A DNA stretch of 64,000 nucleotides from JBOGWP01 sp050693875 (GCA_050693875.1 JBOGWP010000159.1:8642-72641), one strand, 5' to 3'; shown: positions 15,529 to 24,584, numbered from the stretch's first letter. Numbers and translations: made by a program. Notes: generated from the sequence alone by a model not told the origin.

Positions 15529-16644
15529 TCATCGCTCCGTCACCATCCGGTAACCCTCGAGGGTCCGCCGGGCGCACTCCTCCCAGCTGTAGCGGGCTGC
15601 TTGCTGCTGCCCGGCGCCGATCGCCGCAGCCCGAGCCTCGTCGTCGCCGACCGCGTCCGAGACCGCCGCGGCGATCGAATCGATCGAGAGCGGATCGCAC
15701 CAGAACGGGGCGTCGCCAAGAACCTCGGGGAGCGCGCCGGCCCTCCCCGCCACCACGGGCACTCCGGCGGCCATCGCTTCGAGTGCCGGAAGGCCGAATC
15801 CCTCGTAGATCGACGGAAACGCAAAGGCCCGCGCGCCGGCCATCAGCGAGGCCAGCTCCGCGTCTGGGAGGTACCCGGAAAAGACCACCCGCCGGTCGAG
15901 TCCGAGGTGGTGGCTGAACGCCGGGAGGTCCAGGCTGCCCCAGCCCGGCGGCCCGGCGATCACCAGCGACACGTCCTCGGGGACGCGTGCGAACGCCTGG
16001 ATCAACCGGTCGAGGTTCTTCCGCGGCTCCTGGGTTCCGGCGAACAGCACGTATTCCCCGGCGACCCCCAGCCGCCGGGCGATCGACGGATCTGCCGCCG
16101 CGGCCGGGAACGACCTCCGGACGCCCTCCCGCGTGACGACGATGCGGTCGGGAGGAAAGCCGAACTCCGCCGCCACCTGGATGCGGACGGTCTGGGAGGG
16201 AGTGAAGACGATGCTGCAGCGCTTCAGAACCCTCGGCACGATCCAGCGGTACCGCTGCACCTGCGCGGTGCACAGCTCGGGATAGATCCAGAACGTGAGG
16301 TCGTGGATCGTGACCGCGCCGTTGCCGCGGCGGATCGGCGGGATCCAGAAGTTCGTTCCGTGGACCACGTCGGCCCTGCCCACGAGCAACTCGCCCGAAG
16401 GCCTCCCGGTCCGCTCCCACGAGGCCACGGCCAGGCGGGCGGGGATGCGGACGTGGCGAAAGGAGACGCGCGGGCTCGAGGGAACGTCCGGCCGGTTGGG
16501 ACTCCTCGTCAGGGCGAAGAGCTCGAACCTGATCTGCGGGTCAGCCGCGAGCAGCCCGTCGAGCAGCGCCGCGGCGTAGTGGCCGATCCCGGTCCGCGTA
16601 GTGAGGAGCGGGGCAGCGTCGTACGCCACCGTGAGGCCCGCCAT
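15529..16644 (-). CDS. Glycosyltransferase family 4 protein
   Basis: A 371-residue GT-B enzyme. The N-terminal half begins with V-A-Y-D-A-A-P-L-L-T and G-I-G-H-Y-A-A-A-L, common in GT4 mannosyltransferases. The C-terminal half has the G-T-Q-E-P-R-K-N-L-D-R-L-I-Q-A-F donor-site strand and F-P-S-I-Y-E-G-F-G-L-P-A-L-E-A-M-A-A-G with the nucleotide-binding E-x7-E. No membrane segment is present, so it acts on the inner face of the membrane. It probably adds a mannose-like sugar to a lipid-linked glycan; donor and acceptor are not identifiable. Confidence 0.9.
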   Translation of the reverse strand: MAGLTVAYDAAPLLTTRTGIGHYAAALLDGLLAADPQIRFELFALTRSPNRPDVPSSPRVSFRHVRIPARLAVASWERTGRPSGELLVGRADVVHGTNFWIPPIRRGNGAVTIHDLTFWIYPELCTAQVQRYRWIVPRVLKRCSIVFTPSQTVRIQVAAEFGFPPDRIVVTREGVRRSFPAAAADPSIARRLGVAGEYVLFAGTQEPRKNLDRLIQAFARVPEDVSLVIAGPPGWGSLDLPAFSHHLGLDRRVVFSGYLPDAELASLMAGARAFAFPSIYEGFGLPALEAMAAGVPVVAGRAGALPEVLGDAPFWCDPLSIDSIAAAVSDAVGDDEARAAAIGAGQQQAARYSWEECARRTLEGYRMVTER

Positions 16645-16667
16645 CGCCCGACCCTCGCCCGCCCGAG

Positions 16668-17939
16668 CTAGCTGCTCCGCCCCTCCAAGGCCACGATTGG
16701 CGAGTTGAGCGCCTGTCCGCCGGCGCTCCCCCTGAACGGCGCCCCGCCGAACGAGAACACCCCCCCGTCGGCAGCTCCCATCCAGTAGCCCTTGCCCAGC
16801 GGTTCGGTCGCCATCGACACGATCGGCGAGACCAGACGCAGGCTCCCGGTGGATCCGAGGAAGGGAGCGTCACCGAACGCGAAGACCCCGCCGTCGGACG
16901 CGACCAGCCAGTAGCCCTCACCTGAGGGGGTCACGTCGGCCGCGACGATCGGCCGGTTGAGCACCCTACCGCCGGTGGAGCCGAGGAAGGGGGCCTTGCT
17001 TCCGAACGCGAACACGCCGCCGTCGGCGGCGAACAGCCAGTAGCCGTCAGGCGGGGGGACACCCCCCGCCTCCCCCCCCAGTCCTCCGCCCGAGGGCACC
17101 GCGGCGATCGCGACGATGGGTGAGTTGAGGCGGATGCCGCCGGTGGATCCGAGAAAGACTGCGTCTCCGAAGGCGAAGACGCCCCCGTCGGCCGCCACGA
17201 GCCAGTAGCCCGCACCGCTCGGGGTCGATGCCATCCCGACGATCGGAGAGTTGAGGCGGATGCCGCCGGTGGAACCGTGGAAGCCCGATCGGCCGAAGGC
17301 GAAGATGCCGCCGTCCGAGGCGACCAGCCAGTACCCGAGGCCGGTAGGGTGCGACTTCATCGCCACGATCGGCCGGTTGAGCTTGGTCCCGCCGACTCCG
17401 CCGAGGAACGGAGCGTCGCCGAACGCAAACACTCCACCGTCGGCGCCCACCATCCAGTACCCCTGCCCCTCGCCGTTCTGGCCGACCCAGGTGGCGAAGA
17501 CCGGCTCGCGGGGCCGGTCCTCCTCCTCCGGTGGGGGAGTGCCGTCGAGGGGTTCGTTGTCGGCATAGACGCGCAGGCGGAAGGTGCCCGGGGTTGCGGA
17601 GGTGAAGCTGAAGAAGGCCCGCCCGTCGGCGCTCGTGCCGCCCGTCTGGGGATCGATCTCCGGGCCGAAGTCGCTGCAGTCGGCGTTCAGGCACTGGAGC
17701 TTTACAGCCACCAGCTCCTGATCGGGGTTCGGGGTCCCGTCGGCCCGCCTTGCGACGACGGCGATCTCGTGGATCTCCCCAACCGGAAGGACCCCTGCCG
17801 CGGGCCCGATGGTGAGCGTCGCAGTTGCAGCGGCCGGAACCGCACCGGCTGGGGCCCACGCCGTCGCGAGGACCGCGGCGATCGCGAAAGACAGCGTCGC
17901 GATGCTCCGCCGGTGGGGACTGCCGAATGAGGTCTTCAT
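16668..17939 (-). CDS. Secreted Ig-like protein with six 42-residue propeller-like repeats
   Basis: A 423-residue secreted protein. A signal peptide (residues 1-38, ending G-A-V-P-A-A-A) is followed by an Ig-like/invasin-type domain (about 40-130, with T-I-G-P-A-A-G-V-L-P-V-G and a Cys pair C83/C88). A Pro/Glu linker and six copies of the repeat G-Y-W-x-x-A-x-D-G-G-V-F-A-F-G-D follow, filling 160-423. The repeats look like beta-propeller blades. One junction carries a Gly/Pro-rich insert. GAGGGAG with AGGAGG precedes the ATG at 17939; upstream in-frame starts lack a signal peptide. Probable extracellular, surface or matrix protein; ligand unknown. Confidence 0.85.
   Translation of the reverse strand: MKTSFGSPHRRSIATLSFAIAAVLATAWAPAGAVPAAATATLTIGPAAGVLPVGEIHEIAVVARRADGTPNPDQELVAVKLQCLNADCSDFGPEIDPQTGGTSADGRAFFSFTSATPGTFRLRVYADNEPLDGTPPPEEEDRPREPVFATWVGQNGEGQGYWMVGADGGVFAFGDAPFLGGVGGTKLNRPIVAMKSHPTGLGYWLVASDGGIFAFGRSGFHGSTGGIRLNSPIVGMASTPSGAGYWLVAADGGVFAFGDAVFLGSTGGIRLNSPIVAIAAVPSGGGLGGEAGGVPPPDGYWLFAADGGVFAFGSKAPFLGSTGGRVLNRPIVAADVTPSGEGYWLVASDGGVFAFGDAPFLGSTGSLRLVSPIVSMATEPLGKGYWMGAADGGVFSFGGAPFRGSAGGQALNSPIVALEGRSS
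16671..17462 (-). repeat. Six tandem coding repeats (about 126 bp each)
   Basis: Six units of about 42 codons. Consensus of the first half is G-Y-W-L-V-A-x-D-G-G-V-F-A-F-G-D-A and of the second half F-x-G-S-T-G-G-x-x-L-N-x-P-I-V-x-M-A. Confidence 0.95.
17050..17070. repeat. Palindromic in-gene insert, copy 2
   Basis: GGCGGGGGG, ACA, CCCCCCGCC: perfect nine-base arms with a three-base loop, inside the Gly/Pro-rich insertion between two repeat units. The reading frame is kept. Confidence 0.7.
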
Positions 17940-18259
17940 GCTCCCTCCTGTCCGCCCCCCAGTGCCGGGGCCAAGTAAACCATTGAACGCGGTGAGTGGG
18001 TTGAGGTCGGCGCCTGTGGCGATCGCCGAACGCACCCGGGGCTAGGCGAACAATCCGGAGGTTTTGCTCGTCTCTTCGCGGTAGGAAAATTCATCGGCCT
18101 TTTCCGTAGTTTGCAGGTATCCCCCGGGCCCCGCACACCGAATAATTCGACCTTTGGAAGGCCGAGCCTGGGTCTCGGCCGGGGAGCAGCCAGGGGGTCG
18201 GGGGCGACCGCTCTCTTGCCTGCACCATCCGCGGTTTCACGGCGCGCGAGGAGGACCTG
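17940..18259. other. Divergent 320-bp intergenic region with structured segments
   Basis: No convincing gene lies here. It separates the Ig/repeat protein (minus) from the DUF5979-type protein (plus) and must hold both promoters. A hairpin GGCCGAG/CTCGGCC (18160-18180, seven-base loop) lies 80 bases before the plus-strand gene. On the minus strand, a stretch around 18030-18075 reads GCAAAACCTCCGG and then AGCCCCGGGTGC, which faintly recalls the conserved blocks of class-I cyclic-di-GMP riboswitches, but the required helices could not be completed by eye. AT-rich patches near 18085-18115 may be promoter elements. Confidence 0.4.
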
Positions 18260-20233
18260 ATGGATCGAGGTAAGGCACGACGGAGCCTGGGGGCAGCGGG
18301 AGACATCCTCGCCGGAGGGAAAGGGCCGCACTCGCGGCGGCAGTCGCCGGGCAAACGAAGCCGGCTGCGCGCGTGGTCGCCGATGATCGTTGGGTTCCTC
18401 CTCCTGCTGATGGGGGCGACCGCGGCGTTCGCACCCCCCGCACCTTCTGTCAGCCTCGACTTCGAGGCCGCCAATCCGACCACCTACGACCACTCCGACG
18501 GCGAGGGGGGAGGGACGCACGCGACCTCGGTCGAGTCACTGGAGGGCAAGGACTTCGCCTGCGGCGACCACGTGATCTACCTGGCCTACCTCACCGCCGA
18601 GGCCAACGTCCTGGCGAACTCGACGGTGGAGATCGACCTCGCCCTCGACAACGAGACCACCTCGAACAGCGAGGCCGGGTTCCTCCAGTTGCTCGAGGCC
18701 GAGATCAACACCGACCCCGCCAACGTGCTGAGCGGCAACGAGGCGGTCACGATCTCCTCTACCGAGACGGCGACGGCACCCGGTGACCTTGCCGACGGAA
18801 CCGTCGACTCCACCATCACCATCACGGGCGTCGACGCGAACGAGGCGATCGTGGTCCGGCTCGAGGGGCTGCTCGGCTGCGGCAGCGGCAAGATCACCGG
18901 CAACATCCACGCCCGGGCTGAGGCAATGCGCCTCAACGACGAAAACCAGTCGCTCGGGGCGCAGGACGTCCCCCTGATCGGCGCGGGGGAGATCGCCCGC
19001 GGCTCGCTGACGATCGTGAAGATCAGCGTCGGCGGGGTGGGGACCTTCACGTTCGATGTGAACTGCACGCCCGACACGCCGACGTCCTTCGACCAGACCG
19101 ACATCCCGATCACGACCACGACCCCTGGCGATCCCGTCTCGCACAACATTCCGGACATCCCGGTCGGCACGGTCTGCACCGTCACCGAGGACACACCACC
19201 CAGTGATTTCACGCTCACGAATACGGATCCCGCGACCGGCACGGTGACCATTGACGCCGACGGGGAGACCGTGACCTTTACCAACACCCGCAAGACCGGA
19301 AGCCTCGTGATCGACAAGACCGTCGTCGGAGGCACCGGGTCGGAGAGCTTCTCGGTCGACGTCGATTGCAACGACGGGACGGCTCACGACAAGAGCAACG
19401 AGCCGATCACCGACACCACCGACATCACCATCACCGGCATCCCCACCGGGACGGTCTGCACTGTCACCGAGGACGCCGATCCGCTCTTCACCACCACCAT
19501 CGTCGACAGTGACGCCACCGACGACGGGGTGGTGACGATCGATGAGAACGGCGAGACGGTCAGCATCACCAACACCCGCAAGACCGGCGACCTGATCGTC
19601 GACAAGAACACCGAGTTCGGAGCGCACCAGGACCATGTGTTCACATTCCACGTCGACTGCGACGGGACGGCCTTCGACTCGACGTTCACCCTCACGCCCG
19701 GCGACCCGCCCCATGAGATCACCGGCATCCCCACCGGCACGGTCTGCACCGTCACCGAGGATTCGGACCCGGACTTCGAGCTCGTCTCCGTCACGCCCCC
19801 GGGCGGCACCGTGACGATCGTGGTCGGCGACACCACGGTCACATTCGTCAACAGCTTTCGCCACAACAACCAGGGATGCACGCCCGGCTACTGGAAGAAC
19901 CATCTGGACGCGTGGCCGCCCACCGGCTACAGCCCGAACCAGACCCTGGAGAGCGTCTTCAACGTTCCGAACGAGTTCGGTCTGGACAGCAAGACGCTGC
20001 TCCAGGCACTCTCGTTCCAGGGCGGGTCGACCAGGAAGGCCGCGGCCAGGATTCTCCTCCGCGCGGGGGTGGCGGCCCTGCTGAACTCGGCGCACCCCGA
20101 CGTCGACTACCCGCTGACGACCGCCGAGGTCATCAGCAAGGTGAACACCGCCCTCACCAAGAGCCGGAGCGCCATGCTCACCCTTGCCAAGCAGCTGGAC
20201 CAGAAGAACAACCTGGGCTGCCCGCTGTCGTAG
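18260..20233 (+). CDS. Large secreted protein with three prealbumin-like (DUF5979-type) repeats
   Basis: A 657-residue secreted protein. After a 40-residue basic lead comes a membrane/signal segment (M-I-V-G-F-L-L-L-L-M-G, about 42-58). Then follow a unique domain (70-245), three beta-sandwich repeats of about 85-90 residues, each opening L-x-I-V-K/D-K and containing P-x-G-T-V-C-T-V-T-E-D and F-x-N-T/S, and a C-terminal module starting G-C-T-P-G-Y-W-K-N-H (about 540-657). Such Cys-paired repeats are known from actinobacterial surface proteins and pilin-like adhesins. The T-P-G-Y-W-K-N-H module occurs at the ends of diverse secreted proteins. No sortase motif is seen. Probably a surface adhesin or matrix protein. 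Confidence 0.8.
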   Translation: MDRGKARRSLGAAGDILAGGKGPHSRRQSPGKRSRLRAWSPMIVGFLLLLMGATAAFAPPAPSVSLDFEAANPTTYDHSDGEGGGTHATSVESLEGKDFACGDHVIYLAYLTAEANVLANSTVEIDLALDNETTSNSEAGFLQLLEAEINTDPANVLSGNEAVTISSTETATAPGDLADGTVDSTITITGVDANEAIVVRLEGLLGCGSGKITGNIHARAEAMRLNDENQSLGAQDVPLIGAGEIARGSLTIVKISVGGVGTFTFDVNCTPDTPTSFDQTDIPITTTTPGDPVSHNIPDIPVGTVCTVTEDTPPSDFTLTNTDPATGTVTIDADGETVTFTNTRKTGSLVIDKTVVGGTGSESFSVDVDCNDGTAHDKSNEPITDTTDITITGIPTGTVCTVTEDADPLFTTTIVDSDATDDGVVTIDENGETVSITNTRKTGDLIVDKNTEFGAHQDHVFTFHVDCDGTAFDSTFTLTPGDPPHEITGIPTGTVCTVTEDSDPDFELVSVTPPGGTVTIVVGDTTVTFVNSFRHNNQGCTPGYWKNHLDAWPPTGYSPNQTLESVFNVPNEFGLDSKTLLQALSFQGGSTRKAAARILLRAGVAALLNSAHPDVDYPLTTAEVISKVNTALTKSRSAMLTLAKQLDQKNNLGCPLS

Positions 20234-20257
20234 GGGCCCGATCGAACGGACGCAGGG

Positions 20258-20965
20258 TCAGGGCCGGCGTGCCAGGCAGACCCAGGAAAGCCCGCGGACG
20301 AAGGCGGGCCAGCGGTCGAAGAGGAGGCGCTCCGACCCGAAGATTGCCGTGAGAATCCGGTTGCCGAGCGGGCCGGGGGTCGAGTCGCCTACCTTGTCGA
20401 GGCGCCGGAGCACCGCGGCGACGGGATACATCCATACGTTCATCGGGCAGAGCAGCGTGATCTTCAGCCCGGCCGCCACCACGAGCTTCTCGAGGGCCGC
20501 CCGCGTGTAGCGCCGCTGGTGATCGACCGCCTCATCGTGGCGGGACCACAGGTGGGGGTGCGCCGGGACCGAGATCAGAACGAAGCCACCAGGAGCCACG
20601 ATGCGGGCGAGCTCGGCGGCCGAGGCCGCGTCGTCCGGGATGTGCTCGAGCACGTCCAGGCAGCACACTAGCTGGAGGCTTCGGTCGGGGAAGGGAAGCG
20701 GCCCGGGGAGCGTTGCGTCGTGGACCAGCTCCGGGTCCACGCCGGCGGAGGCGATCGCCGCTCGAAGCGAAGGGTCCGCCTCCACGAGGCGCACCGGACG
20801 AAAACGGCGGGCGAGTCGCGTGCCCCAGATCCCGGTCCCGGCGCCGACGTCGAGCGCCCACCCGCCGGGCGGCACGCGACGGGCGACGATCTCGTCCAGC
20901 ACGCGAAGACGGCCCTGGACCCACCAGTGGGTGTCGGAGAGGACTCCGTAGGCGAGGTCGGCCAT
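20258..20965 (-). CDS. Class I SAM-dependent methyltransferase
   Basis: A 235-residue Rossmann methyltransferase. It has A-L-D-V-G-A-G-T-G-I-W-G (motif I), R-L-V-E-A-D-P-S (acidic end of strand 2), L-V-C-C-L-D-V-L-E-H-I-P-D-D (motif IV) and V-A-P-G-G-F-V-L-I-S-V-P-A-H. The H-L-W-S-R-H-D-E stretch is common in methyltransferases of glycan and lipid clusters. It is the last gene of a five-gene minus-strand operon with a PIG-V protein, a GT2, a deacetylase and a second methyltransferase. Likely target is a lipid-linked sugar, by context only. Confidence 0.85.
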   Translation of the reverse strand: MADLAYGVLSDTHWWVQGRLRVLDEIVARRVPPGGWALDVGAGTGIWGTRLARRFRPVRLVEADPSLRAAIASAGVDPELVHDATLPGPLPFPDRSLQLVCCLDVLEHIPDDAASAAELARIVAPGGFVLISVPAHPHLWSRHDEAVDHQRRYTRAALEKLVVAAGLKITLLCPMNVWMYPVAAVLRRLDKVGDSTPGPLGNRILTAIFGSERLLFDRWPAFVRGLSWVCLARRP

Positions 20966-20969
20966 CAGG

Positions 20970-21635
20970 TCAGCGCCGGTGCCCGACGACGAGGTGGTGG
21001 GGGTGAAGATAGCCGCGGTGGATGGCGGACTCGGCCACGTCGAGCCCCGCTGCTCCCATCCATCCCGCCAGCATTGCGGGCGGCACGAACGAGATTCCCG
21101 CCCCCTCGGTGATCCGTGCCAGCCGGACCGAGACGATCTCCTGTACCACCGCGAGGCCGTACTTCCACCGCGGCTGCATCGCCACCTCCTTCACGACGAG
21201 CGCCCCTCCGTCTCCGAGTGCCGCGGCGCAGTGCTCGACGAAGGGCCGCTGGGCGGCGCGATCGAGCAGGTAGAGCACGTCGATCACCACGACCGCGTCC
21301 CACGGACCGCGCGGAAGCGCGCCGAGGGACGTCTGCCGGAACTCCACGCTCGCCCCGAGACGCCGAGCCCGCGCCGCGGCGGCCTGTGCGGCCGCGATCT
21401 TGTCGCCGTCGGTGTCGATCCCGACCACGCTTCGTCGGGGCGATTCGAGCGCCAGCCACAACGATGCGAGCCCGTGTCCGCACCCGACCTCGAGCACCCG
21501 CCCCTCGCGGGGCACGGCGCCACCGATCCGCGGGAAGGGGCACGTCCACCACCGGAGGCGGAGGTGCGCTCGCACGGAGGGAGGGGCCTGCCCGAAGAGG
21601 TCGAGCGGGTGCGCCTTCGGGCGTGTGGTGGTCAC
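20970..21635 (-). CDS. Class I SAM-dependent methyltransferase
   Basis: A 221-residue methyltransferase with motif I V-L-E-V-G-C-G-H-G-L-A-S, V-V-G-I-D-T-D (acidic loop) and A-V-V-V-I-D-V-L-Y-L-L-D. The GTG at 21635 overlaps the deacetylase stop as GTGA, which decides the start over longer frames that run through that gene. It ends four bases before the next methyltransferase gene. The C-terminus contains a hydrophobic patch (P-P-A-M-L-A-G-W-M-G) but no membrane helix. Substrate unknown; the operon suggests a glycolipid. Confidence 0.8.
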   Translation of the reverse strand: MTTTRPKAHPLDLFGQAPPSVRAHLRLRWWTCPFPRIGGAVPREGRVLEVGCGHGLASLWLALESPRRSVVGIDTDGDKIAAAQAAAARARRLGASVEFRQTSLGALPRGPWDAVVVIDVLYLLDRAAQRPFVEHCAAALGDGGALVVKEVAMQPRWKYGLAVVQEIVSVRLARITEGAGISFVPPAMLAGWMGAAGLDVAESAIHRGYLHPHHLVVGHRR

Positions 21636-22486
21636 CACGGCCGGCGAGAGACCGGGGCCAGGGAGGCCGGCGTCCCCAGGTGGAAGCCTCCACGTGCCAC
21701 CGCCTGCGCCGCGCGGGCGCTGCAGAGCGCTTCGAGCTCCTCCGCCCAGCGGTAGCCCCACCGGTACCGTTCGCGTTCGGGATCGTGGGGGCTCCCGGGA
21801 TGACAGCAGAGCTCGGCCGAGGACGCGCCCTCTGCGGCGAGGCGTCCGACCATCTGCTCGAGCATGGACGTCGAGATCCGGCCGGACTCGTCGAGTCCGG
21901 CGAAGGACGCGGGGAAGCGGAGCCCGGCGGCGGAGGCGCGTTGGGCCAGCCGGCGGGCGAGCCGGTTGACCGCCCGCCCCACCGCACGTCCGGCCCGCGA
22001 ACGGGGGACACGAAGGGCTGGGATCGCGCGCCGCTGGGCGATGCCGATGACCACGTCGCCGACCGGGGGCCACAGGTGCAGGTGCTGATGGGCGTCCACG
22101 TGGGTGAGGGGCACCCCGAGGCCTGCGACTCGCTCGGCCTGGGCGTCGAACTCACGTCGCAGGTCGTCGGCGTCGATCCGCCCCGCCGCGGCCCGGCGTA
22201 CGAACGATCGCCAGGAAGGTGCCAGCCGGCCTCGCCGGTCGACCAGCGTCGGGATCTCGCGCGCCGAGAGCAGGGGTGGATCCTCGCCAACCGCGGCGAG
22301 GTGCGCCCCCACGCCGAGCTCCCCAGAATCCGCGAGCAGCGACGCGGTACGGTCGAGCGCGGGCCCGAGGGCCAGCACCGACGTCGAGGTCACGATGCCC
22401 CGGTGGTGCGCCTCGAGGATGCCCAGGGAGACTCCCTCGGTGAGGCCGTAGTCATCCGCGGTGACGATCAGGAGGTCCGGGGTCAA
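21632..22486 (-). CDS. ChbG/YdjC-family carbohydrate deacetylase
   Basis: A 284-residue YdjC-fold enzyme. It shows the metal-site T-A-D-D-Y-G-L-T at residues 9-16, G-V-G-A-H-L (His), T-H-V-D-A-H-Q-H-L-H (the His pair of the family) and C-C-H-P-G at the end. Members remove N-acetyl groups from amino-sugar oligosaccharides or lipid-linked GlcNAc. The TTG start overlaps the preceding GT2 stop as TTGA. Placed between a GT2 and two methyltransferases, it probably edits an N-acetylhexosamine on a polyprenyl carrier. That role is inferred. Confidence 0.88.
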   Translation of the reverse strand: MTPDLLIVTADDYGLTEGVSLGILEAHHRGIVTSTSVLALGPALDRTASLLADSGELGVGAHLAAVGEDPPLLSAREIPTLVDRRGRLAPSWRSFVRRAAAGRIDADDLRREFDAQAERVAGLGVPLTHVDAHQHLHLWPPVGDVVIGIAQRRAIPALRVPRSRAGRAVGRAVNRLARRLAQRASAAGLRFPASFAGLDESGRISTSMLEQMVGRLAAEGASSAELCCHPGSPHDPERERYRWGYRWAEELEALCSARAAQAVARGGFHLGTPASLAPVSRRPW

Positions 22487-23346
22487 TCGTCCCTCGTCGC
22501 GTCCACCGCTTGAGCGACGGGCCGCTCGGGACGGCGCGGGTCGAGTCGGTCGGGTCCGCGGCCTCGTCGCCGGTTCCTGTAGCCGAGTGGCCGCAGCCGA
22601 AGCGTCTGCGGCGGGAGCCGGCGGACGCCGCTGAGCTCGCTGCGCAGCGCCGACATCTCGCGAAGCACCTGCAGGATCACCGACCCGGACGACAGCGTCG
22701 AGGGCCCGCGCGTCCGGGCGAAGTAGTCCACGCCGAACTGGATGACGCCGTAACCCAGGCGATGGGCCCGCACCAGCAGCTCGGCGTCGATGAAAGATCC
22801 CTCGCTTTTCAGCGAGAGGTGGTCGAAGATCCGCCGGCGGCAGAGCTTGAAGGAGAAGTTAACGTCCCGGATGCGGAAATGGAAGAGGGCACGAACGAGC
22901 AGGTTGTAGCCCCAAGAGTAAAGAGCGCGGCGGGGCCCCTCGCTGGTTCGGTCGTGCCGGTAGGCGCTGACGACGTCGGCGCCGTAGATGCGCATCAGCC
23001 GGCAGGCCTTGCGCAGCTCTCCGAAGTCGAAGGGAAGGTCGGCGTCGGCGTAGCAGACCAGCTCTCCACGGGCCTCGGAGAACCCCGTCTTCAGCGAGCC
23101 GCCAAGCTTGCGATTGACCGGGTGGTGCACAACGCGAACATGGCGATCGTCGGCGGCCAGCTCCTCGCCGATCTTGCCGGTGGCGTCGGTGGATGCGTCG
23201 TCGACGACGAGAATCTCGTAGTCGGCGATCTCTCCCTCCGCGACGAGCTCCCTGCAGGTCTCGAGGGCTGCCGCGACCGCGGGCCGGATGTACGCCTCCT
23301 CGTTGTGCATCGGAAAGAAGACGGTGAGCGAGGAGAAGTTGGGCAT
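22483..23346 (-). CDS. Glycosyltransferase family 2 (polyprenyl-phosphate sugar transferase type)
   Basis: A 287-residue GT-A enzyme: T-V-F-F-P-M-H-N-E-E-A (N-terminal strand), I-L-V-V-D-D-A-S-T-D-A-T-G, R-K-L-G-G-S-L-K-T-G-F and the D-x-D of C-Y-A-D-A-D-L-P-F-D-F. The order and the R-K-L-G-G stretch resemble dolichol/polyprenyl-phosphate mannose synthases and ArnC-like enzymes, but there are no C-terminal membrane helices; the tail is Arg-rich. It would load a sugar on polyprenyl phosphate as donor for the PIG-V protein encoded two bases upstream. This donor-transferase link is inferred from operon order. Confidence 0.88.
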   Translation of the reverse strand: MPNFSSLTVFFPMHNEEAYIRPAVAAALETCRELVAEGEIADYEILVVDDASTDATGKIGEELAADDRHVRVVHHPVNRKLGGSLKTGFSEARGELVCYADADLPFDFGELRKACRLMRIYGADVVSAYRHDRTSEGPRRALYSWGYNLLVRALFHFRIRDVNFSFKLCRRRIFDHLSLKSEGSFIDAELLVRAHRLGYGVIQFGVDYFARTRGPSTLSSGSVILQVLREMSALRSELSGVRRLPPQTLRLRPLGYRNRRRGRGPDRLDPRRPERPVAQAVDATRDD

Positions 23347-23348
23347 GG

Positions 23349-24584
23349 CTACGAGAGGTACCAGCCCTGCGCGAAGAGCGCCGTGAAGGTGACCAGGAGC
23401 ATTGTCGAGAGCCCCAGCAGGGCCATCGCGAGCCGCGGCCGCCCTTCGAGCAGGTCGGGGAGCACCGCGAAGCAGGGGAAGGCTGCGAGGATGTATCGCC
23501 CCATACCGGTGAAGTCCTTGCTCGCGATCGCCGGGAGGGCCAGCACGGCCAGAGCATATCCCCCGTAGCCCCACCCGAGGCGCCGGAACACCCGCGGGAC
23601 GAGCACCAGCGCGCCCACCGCGAGGACGGCGTGGATGACGATCCGTGCCTGGCCAGGGTGCACCGGGGGGATCGCGGCGAGCGCCTTGAAGAAGCTCAGC
23701 TTGAACCAGGTCGCAGGCCCAGCCCCTTGATCCCACCCGGGAGCCGATTGGGTTGCGGCGAAGGCGAGTGGGTCGCCGAATCGCTCCCACAGGTAGGCGA
23801 GATAGGCGACGAAGCCGAGGGGGGCGAGCAGCAATCCGGCGTCCCCCGGGCGGAGCGCTCGGAGGTTGAGCGAGTTGCCACGGCCTTCCGTCGCCGCCCC
23901 TCGGACCACACCTCGGCGTTCGAGCTGGCGAAGGAACAGCCCGGCGACGATCGCAGGGCCGACCGGGCGCGTTGCCCCGGCGAGCAGCGCGAGCAGGCCG
24001 GCCGCCCAGGGCCGGTCGTGCTCGAGGAGGACGAATGCCCCGAGCGTGAGCGCGAGGAACAGCCCGTCGGCGTAGACCGCCCCGACGAGGAAGAACGAGA
24101 AGGGGTAGAAGGCGAGCGCGATCGAGGCGATGTCGGCCCGGTCCGCCCCGATCCGCCCTGCGCACCAGCGGTGGAAGAGCGACACCGAGGCGGCGCCGGC
24201 GACGAAGGTGAGCGCGATGCCGGCGTAGAAGGGGTTCGCACCAAGGTTCCTGGCGAGTCGAAGCGCCAGAGGATACAGGGGGAAGAAGGCGACGCCGGAC
24301 GGGCGTCCCGGCTCGTAGGAGTAGCCGTGCTCGGCGATCCCCACGTACCAACCGGCATCCCAGCGCGCCCAAGAATCCAGCCATGGGCTCGCGGGGAGGT
24401 AGACGGGGTGTTCGGGGTTGTGCCCGGCGGTCGCGGCCACTCCGGCGGACACGATCACGACGGCTGCAGCGACGACAAAGACGAGCAACGCCACGGCCCG
24501 GCGGCGGCGAGCGGGGGGCCGGGTGCGGACCTCGTCGGGAGTGTGAAGATCCTTCTCGGTGCTGCTCTGCACAGGAGCGCCCAT
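23349..24584 (-). CDS. PIG-V-like polytopic mannosyltransferase (copy 1)
   Basis: A 411-residue membrane protein with about nine to ten helices. The first extracytoplasmic loop has W-A-R-W-D-A-G-W-Y-V-G-I-A-E-H-G-Y, the R-W-D-x-x-W-Y signature of PIG-V/GT-C enzymes that use polyprenyl-phosphate mannose; then P-L-Y-P-L-A-L-R and Y-A-D-G-L-F-L-A-L. It leads the five-gene operon that also encodes a GT2, deacetylase and two methyltransferases. The ATG follows GGAGG. It is divergent, 125 bases away, from the double superoxide-dismutase repeat protein, which may be a glycosylation target. Confidence 0.85.
   Translation of the reverse strand: MGAPVQSSTEKDLHTPDEVRTRPPARRRRAVALLVFVVAAAVVIVSAGVAATAGHNPEHPVYLPASPWLDSWARWDAGWYVGIAEHGYSYEPGRPSGVAFFPLYPLALRLARNLGANPFYAGIALTFVAGAASVSLFHRWCAGRIGADRADIASIALAFYPFSFFLVGAVYADGLFLALTLGAFVLLEHDRPWAAGLLALLAGATRPVGPAIVAGLFLRQLERRGVVRGAATEGRGNSLNLRALRPGDAGLLLAPLGFVAYLAYLWERFGDPLAFAATQSAPGWDQGAGPATWFKLSFFKALAAIPPVHPGQARIVIHAVLAVGALVLVPRVFRRLGWGYGGYALAVLALPAIASKDFTGMGRYILAAFPCFAVLPDLLEGRPRLAMALLGLSTMLLVTFTALFAQGWYLS

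Noticed and set aside
14035..16671. A very long open frame (878 codons) on the plus strand opposite the sugar dehydrogenase and GT4 genes.
   Set aside because: High-GC DNA gives long antisense frames; the translation is Arg/Gly/Pro-rich without domains, while the minus-strand frames have clear catalytic motifs.
18536..20095. A 519-codon minus-strand frame opposite the DUF5979-type protein.
   Set aside because: Composition is antisense-like (Gly/Asp/Val/Arg) with no recognizable motif, and it mirrors the repeats of the plus-strand gene.
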